This document shows positions 59,752 through 64,000 of a DNA stretch of 64,000 bases, in pieces. Each line of letters starts with the position of its first letter. The stretch's first letter is position 1. The stretch covers positions 1-64,000 of the forward strand of contig NZ_JAHEOJ010000027.1 in assembly GCF_018595715.1 (NCBI RefSeq). The letters run 5' to 3'. The notes beneath the pieces were generated by a model. That model searched no databases, was not told the DNA's origin, and saw only the letters and a list, made by a program, of their open reading frames with translations. Source of the DNA: Glaciecola sp. XM2 (GTDB lineage Bacteria; Pseudomonadota; Gammaproteobacteria; Enterobacterales; Alteromonadaceae). The position numbers were made by a program, and so were the translations under genes.

Positions 59752-61818
59752 ATGATAAACAGCATTTCTGCTCAAGCCTCTATGGTTGATTTAGCCAACC
59801 TCCCACAGTTTAGCCAAATATCCACAAATAGCATTGTTGAATCGGTGCAAACGGCGATTGCTAAATGTAAAGACACAGTTGAACAAGCAGTGAGCGATGG
59901 GGAAATCAGTTACGAAAACTTAGTGTCTAAGCTTGAGCAAGCAGACGATGAGCTTAGCCAGCTTTGGTCGCCTATCGGACATATGAACTCTGTCGTCAGC
60001 AACGACGATTTGCGCGCGGCTCACGATGCATGTTTGCCTTTATTGTCTGAATATAGCACTTACCTAGGTCAGCATGAAAAGCTTTGCGCTTTATATCAAG
60101 CTTTGCAAAAAAGCCCAGCGTATGATGCCTTGTCGATGGCGCAAAAGAAGGTAGTAGATAATGCCGTGAGAGACTTTACCCTGTCGGGCGTGGCATTGCC
60201 TCAGGAAAAAAAGACGAGGTTTGCGGCGATTAGAAGTGAGCTATCTGACTTGTCTTCGCAATTTTCGAACAACGTAATGGATGCAACACTCGATTTTACC
60301 AAGCACGTTACCGATGAAGCACAATTGTCGGGTTTGCCAGATTCGGCAAAAGCAGCGGCACGCCAAGCAGCAGAGCAAAAATCTTTGGAAGGGTATTTAT
60401 TTACGCTCGATATTCCTAGTTACCTTCCCATCGCTATGTATGCAGATGATCGCAAGCTACGCGAAGAAATGTATCGCGCCTACAGCACTCGAGCATCAGA
60501 GCTCGATAGCACCGAGGGTAAGTTTGATAACACCGACAATATTAAAAAGACACTCCAACTGCGTTATGAAATGGCGCAGCTTTTAGGCTTTGATAGCTAT
60601 GCGCAATATTCACTTGCCACAAAAATGGCCGAGAGCCCCGAGCAAGTCACCGGGTTCTTGCGTGACCTAGCTAAGCGTTCTAAGCCTCAAGCACAGCAAG
60701 ATGTGGAAGAGTTAAGAGCGTTTGCCCTTCAAGAGTATGGTGTATCGACGCTTGAGGCGTGGGACTACAGTTATTATTCAGAAAAACTCAAGCAGCAAAA
60801 ATATGCGGTCTCTGACGAGCAACTGCGCCCGTATTTTCCTGAAGATAAGGTATTGAGCGGATTGTTTGAGGTTGTAACGCGTTTGTATTCCTTAAACATA
60901 GTGGAAGTTACTGGTGTAGATACCTGGCACAAAGATGTACGTTTTTTTGAAATTCGTGATGAGGCGGGTGAGCTTCGCGGTAGCTTCTACCTTGACTTAT
61001 ATGCTCGTGAGAAAAAGCGAGGCGGAGCGTGGATGGATGAGTGTCGTGTAAAACGCACAAACCTTAACGGGGAAGTGCAATCTCCTGTGGCATTTTTAAC
61101 GTGTAACTTTAATGCGCCGGTAGGTGATAAACCTGCGCTGTTTACTCATGATGAGGTGGTAACGCTGTTCCATGAGTTTGGTCACGGCATTCATCATATG
61201 CTCACAAAAGTCACAGTCGGTGGTGTATCAGGTATCAATGGTGTGCCGTGGGATGCGGTTGAACTACCCAGTCAATTTTTAGAAAATTGGTGCTGGGAGC
61301 CCCAAGCCCTAGCGTTCATTTCAGGCCACTTTGAGACCGGTGAGCCTTTACCGCAAGATTTACTCGATAAAATGCTAGCTGCCAGAAACTTTCAATCTGC
61401 TATGCAAATGGTGCGTCAACTAGAGTTCAGTTTGTTCGACTTTGAGTTGCATCGTTTGCCGTCGGACCAAGCAGATGTGCAAAAGGTGTTAAACGAGGTG
61501 CGCGATGAAGTATCGGTGATTAAACCACCTTTATTCAATCGGTTCCAAAATAGCTTCGGCCATATCTTTGCCGGTGGGTATGCAGCGGGCTACTACAGTT
61601 ATAAATGGGCCGAAGTACTATCTTCTGATGCCTTCTCCCGATTTGAAGAAGAGGGCATTTTTAATTCGCATGTAGGGCAAAGCTTTTTACAGAATGTATT
61701 AGAGCAAGGCGGCTCTCAAGAGCCTATGGCCTTGTTTGTTGCGTTTAGAGGCAGAGAGCCTAATATCGATGCGCTTTTGCGTCACAGCGGCATTAACCCA
61801 GATGCACAGGCTGCATAA
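59752..61818 (+). CDS. prlC: Oligopeptidase A (M3 metallopeptidase)
   Basis: A cytoplasmic zinc oligopeptidase that degrades peptides, including cleaved signal peptides. The zinc site is HEFGH (474-478) in TLFHEFGHGIHHM, with the third ligand glutamate downstream in the ENWCWE segment. The C-terminal FGHIFAGGYAAGYYSYKWA is typical of the M3A subfamily. The 688-residue length is standard. It is followed three bases later by the glycosylase-family gene. Confidence 0.95.
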   Translation: MINSISAQASMVDLANLPQFSQISTNSIVESVQTAIAKCKDTVEQAVSDGEISYENLVSKLEQADDELSQLWSPIGHMNSVVSNDDLRAAHDACLPLLSEYSTYLGQHEKLCALYQALQKSPAYDALSMAQKKVVDNAVRDFTLSGVALPQEKKTRFAAIRSELSDLSSQFSNNVMDATLDFTKHVTDEAQLSGLPDSAKAAARQAAEQKSLEGYLFTLDIPSYLPIAMYADDRKLREEMYRAYSTRASELDSTEGKFDNTDNIKKTLQLRYEMAQLLGFDSYAQYSLATKMAESPEQVTGFLRDLAKRSKPQAQQDVEELRAFALQEYGVSTLEAWDYSYYSEKLKQQKYAVSDEQLRPYFPEDKVLSGLFEVVTRLYSLNIVEVTGVDTWHKDVRFFEIRDEAGELRGSFYLDLYAREKKRGGAWMDECRVKRTNLNGEVQSPVAFLTCNFNAPVGDKPALFTHDEVVTLFHEFGHGIHHMLTKVTVGGVSGINGVPWDAVELPSQFLENWCWEPQALAFISGHFETGEPLPQDLLDKMLAARNFQSAMQMVRQLEFSLFDFELHRLPSDQADVQKVLNEVRDEVSVIKPPLFNRFQNSFGHIFAGGYAAGYYSYKWAEVLSSDAFSRFEEEGIFNSHVGQSFLQNVLEQGGSQEPMALFVAFRGREPNIDALLRHSGINPDAQAA

Positions 61819-61821
61819 GTA

Positions 61822-62523
61822 ATGGGTTTGGAGCATTTTGACGCCATTTATCAAAGAGCAGTCGAGCGTAAAGGTAGTGTGGAAATGGTGGAGTCACTAC
61901 TATCTACACCCTTAACGCATACACAATTACTCGTAATTACCGACGATCGGTTTTTGGCGGAGTTCACCAAAAAAGTGTTTCAATCTGGCTTTGTATGGCG
62001 CGTTGTGCGTCAAAAGTGGCCCGACTTTGAAGACGTGTTTTGGCAGTTTGATATCGACAAATTATTGTTGATGCCAGATGAGATGGTTGAGAAAAAAGCC
62101 ACCGACCCTAAAATTATTCGTAATTTATCGAAAGTCCGTACGATTCGAGAAAACGCGCTGATGATCAAAGAAGTGTCCAACGAGCATGGTTCATTTGCCG
62201 CGTTCGTTGCTAATTGGGACCCACAAAATGTCGTCGGTTTATGGGATGAGCTAAAGCAGCGCGGCACCCGTCTAGGTGGCAACACTGGGCCTTACGCACT
62301 GAGGTTTTTGGGAGTCGATACGTTTTTATTATCACGAGATATTGAGGCTTACTTCACGCAGTATAAAATCATTTCAGGTTCATGCCGGTCTAAACGCAGC
62401 TTGCGCGCAATTCAAGATGCTTTTAATACTTGGCGCAAACAAAGCGGCCGCTCTTTAACCGAAATATCCCAAATTCTTGCTTATAGCTCTGGTGATAACT
62501 ACGTCGGTTTGCAGGTAAGCTAA
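61822..62523 (+). CDS. DNA-3-methyladenine glycosylase I family protein
   Basis: A 233-residue protein similar to the Tag family of alkylation-repair glycosylases. FLAEFTKKVFQSGFVWRVVRQKWPDFEDVFWQFD resembles the helical core that in Tag holds the aromatic/acidic base-binding pocket. LGGNTGPYALRFLGVDTFLLSRDI is the likely HhH-like region. The cysteine/histidine zinc pattern of E. coli Tag is not evident, so this is a divergent family member. Substrate and activity should be treated as unknown. It is probably co-transcribed with prlC. Confidence 0.8.
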   Translation: MGLEHFDAIYQRAVERKGSVEMVESLLSTPLTHTQLLVITDDRFLAEFTKKVFQSGFVWRVVRQKWPDFEDVFWQFDIDKLLLMPDEMVEKKATDPKIIRNLSKVRTIRENALMIKEVSNEHGSFAAFVANWDPQNVVGLWDELKQRGTRLGGNTGPYALRFLGVDTFLLSRDIEAYFTQYKIISGSCRSKRSLRAIQDAFNTWRKQSGRSLTEISQILAYSSGDNYVGLQVS

Positions 62524-62561
62524 TCAAGTATTGTGTAAAAATGAATGCTTTTCCCAAATAA

Positions 62562-62579
62562 GCACAGGCATGCCTGTGC
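62562..62579. repeat. 18-bp perfect palindrome
   Basis: GCACAGGCATGCCTGTGC is its own reverse complement over 18 bases. It lies 40 bases after the glycosylase-family stop codon and about 120 bases before the ubiE start. There is no T-run. It could be an operator for ubiE or a hairpin in the 3' region of the previous transcript. Confidence 0.6.
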
Positions 62580-62698
62580 GCTGCGGCTCACTTCTCAATA
62601 GGATTTACGCGTAAGCCGTTAATTAATGTTCGCTAACGTTTAATATGCCTTGTAATTAGGCTACACTAAACAGCATCAAATCAATGAGTTATTTTCTT

Positions 62699-63481
62699 AT
62701 GAGTACCGATAGCGCACGCAGCGCAGAGCCAACATCTGAGCAAGAAAAAACAGACTTTGGGTTTACGCAGGTCGATAAATCTGAAAAAGTCGCGATGGTG
62801 GCAGATGTTTTTCACTCTGTTGCCGCAAAATACGACGTGATGAACGACTTGATGTCGCTGGGTATTCATCGTTTATGGAAGCGCTATACCATCGATTGCA
62901 GCGGCGTAAAGGCTGGGCAACGTGTATTGGATCTCGCCGGCGGCACCGGTGATTTGGCCGCAAAATTTAGCCGCATTGTGGGTAAAACCGGTCAAGTAGT
63001 GCTGGCCGACATCAACCACTCCATGCTCATGGTGGGTAAAGAAAAGCTCACGAATATGGGCATTGTCGGCAACATCGATTATGTACAAGCGAATGCAGAG
63101 AATTTACCCTTCCCAGATAATCATTTTGATTTAATTACCATTGCCTTTGGTTTGCGCAATGTCACCGACAAGTCGGCTGCCCTTGCATCTATGTTCAGAG
63201 TGCTCAAGCCAGGTGGTCGTTTGTTGGTGTTGGAGTTTTCAAAACCTACAAGCGAAGCGTTGAGTAAAGTCTACGATACCTACTCTTTTCACGTGTTACC
63301 CAAGATGGGCCAGTTAGTGGCAAATGATGCGGACAGCTATCGCTATTTGGCAGAATCTATTCGTATGCATCCTGACCAAGAAACACTGGAACAGATGATG
63401 AAAGACGTAGGTTTTGAACAAACTAGCTACCATAATTTGACAGGTGGCATTGTGGCGCTACACAGAGGATTTAAATTTTAA
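62699..63481 (+). CDS. ubiE: Ubiquinone/menaquinone biosynthesis C-methyltransferase
   Basis: An AdoMet-dependent methyltransferase acting in ubiquinone and menaquinone synthesis. [15 protein letters not shown] is the AdoMet-binding motif I, and [23 protein letters not shown] and GLRNVTDK are family blocks almost identical to E. coli UbiE. The ATG at 62699 gives 260 residues, closer to E. coli (251) than the ATG five codons earlier; neither has a strong ribosome-binding site. The downstream ubiJ starts one base after its stop. Confidence 0.95.
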   Translation: MSTDSARSAEPTSEQEKTDFGFTQVDKSEKVAMVADVFHSVAAKYDVMNDLMSLGIHRLWKRYTIDCSGVKAGQRVLDLAGGTGDLAAKFSRIVGKTGQVVLADINHSMLMVGKEKLTNMGIVGNIDYVQANAENLPFPDNHFDLITIAFGLRNVTDKSAALASMFRVLKPGGRLLVLEFSKPTSEALSKVYDTYSFHVLPKMGQLVANDADSYRYLAESIRMHPDQETLEQMMKDVGFEQTSYHNLTGGIVALHRGFKF

Positions 63482-64000
63482 ATGCCTGCTTATCAAGCGC
63501 TCACAGGCTTAATCGAAACCGCTATTAACCAAGCGTTAGAGATTTCATTAAACGCCGCTGAGCTTTTGGCACCATTAGACGCAAAGCGCTGTATTGTGTT
63601 TTTGCAGGAGTTTGACCTCACGTTAGCGTTTCAATTCTCGGGGCAACGCGTCGACGTGTTAAGTTTACCTGCATATGATGAAGATGCACTAGATGCGCTT
63701 GCAGACGACGAAGCGTTTATCAGCGTGTCATTGTTTGCTTTGCCAGAGCTTAAAAAAACCAGTCAATTGACCAAACTGATCAAGCAAAACAAGCTGGATT
63801 TCTATGGTGATCTTGCCGTCGTGCAAAAATTCTCTCAGCTTCTTAGCGATATTGAGTTTGATTTTGAAGAAACATTGTCGGCTTATATTGGCGATGCTGG
63901 TGCCTATACCCTCATCAAGCAGAGTAAGCTTTTGAAGGCGCATGCTAAGCAACAGCACGAACTGCTTATGAATATGCTAAAAGACGCAGCATTAGAAGAA
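63482..64000 (+). CDS. ubiJ: Ubiquinone biosynthesis accessory factor UbiJ (partial, runs off the window)
   Basis: An open frame beginning ATG at 63482, directly after ubiE, continues with 173 codons and no stop to the end of the window. The translation starts MPAYQALTGLIETAINQA and has an SCP2-like lipid-binding fold pattern (FDLTLAFQFSGQRVDVL), then an acidic helical region. The position between ubiE and the expected ubiB, and this sequence pattern, identify UbiJ, which helps the ubiquinone biosynthetic complex. Its C-terminus lies outside the window. Confidence 0.88.
   Translation, partial: MPAYQALTGLIETAINQALEISLNAAELLAPLDAKRCIVFLQEFDLTLAFQFSGQRVDVLSLPAYDEDALDALADDEAFISVSLFALPELKKTSQLTKLIKQNKLDFYGDLAVVQKFSQLLSDIEFDFEETLSAYIGDAGAYTLIKQSKLLKAHAKQQHELLMNMLKDAALEE

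Overview
The window looks like the chromosome of a marine gammaproteobacterium of the Alteromonadales (Alteromonas/Glaciecola/Paraglaciecola type). This is inferred, not searched. The grounds are the protein-level resemblance of housekeeping genes to enterobacterial and vibrio homologues (MetJ, DksA, RpoH, MutH, UbiE, Vibrio-type ThyA), moderate GC, two large TonB-dependent receptors and many c-di-GMP/HDOD signalling proteins. Almost the whole window is tightly packed, syntenic core genome. No rRNA, tRNA, CRISPR array, insertion sequence or prophage was recognised.

Layout. 1-1106: an integron integrase (intI) at the left edge, preceded by an attC-like inverted-repeat site; cassettes, if any, lie outside the window. 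1559-6848: a TonB-dependent receptor and a convergent secreted metzincin-type protease, separated by a strong terminator. 7041-15252: hemB, then the minus-strand block dksA-gluQ-pcnB-folK-panB-panC, with sfsA and the divergent pepB. 15322-23974: a small HTH protein, marC, a DUF416 gene, rsmD, ftsY-ftsE-ftsX and rpoH, with a tandem pair of EAL-HDOD genes between ftsX and rpoH. 24110-27814: a two-component system with a sigma54-dependent activator, divergent from an unknown secreted protein. The divergent region holds a perfect 13-bp inverted repeat and a candidate -24/-12 promoter.

27912-36000: a GNAT-thioesterase fusion, dtd, pip, a DUF2959 lipoprotein, metJ and metF around a clear MetJ operator, a YihY-family membrane protein, a threonine-synthase-like enzyme, a YfhL ferredoxin and mutH. 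36081-41441: the conserved run rppH-ptsP-(TauE/SafE)-lgt-thyA. 41446-46635: a Wzi-like outer-membrane protein, a REC-CheC-like regulator coupled to a diguanylate cyclase, and two less characterised genes. 46721-52861: rluA and rapA, a PIN-PhoH protein and a lipoprotein that looks like a degenerate GH13 (amylase-family) remnant. 52960-58071: a histidine-rich, ZnuD-like TonB receptor with a Zur-box-like operator, then a class III cyclase and an HDOD protein. 58146-64000: gor, prlC, a 3-methyladenine glycosylase I family protein, ubiE and the start of ubiJ, which runs off the window.

The most interesting items are: the self-contained sigma54 two-component locus with its predicted target gene; the integrase with an attC-like site in unexpected orientation; the Zur-like operator before the histidine-rich receptor; the degenerate amylase-like lipoprotein; and several strong inverted repeats in leaders, before rpoH and before the cyclase gene.
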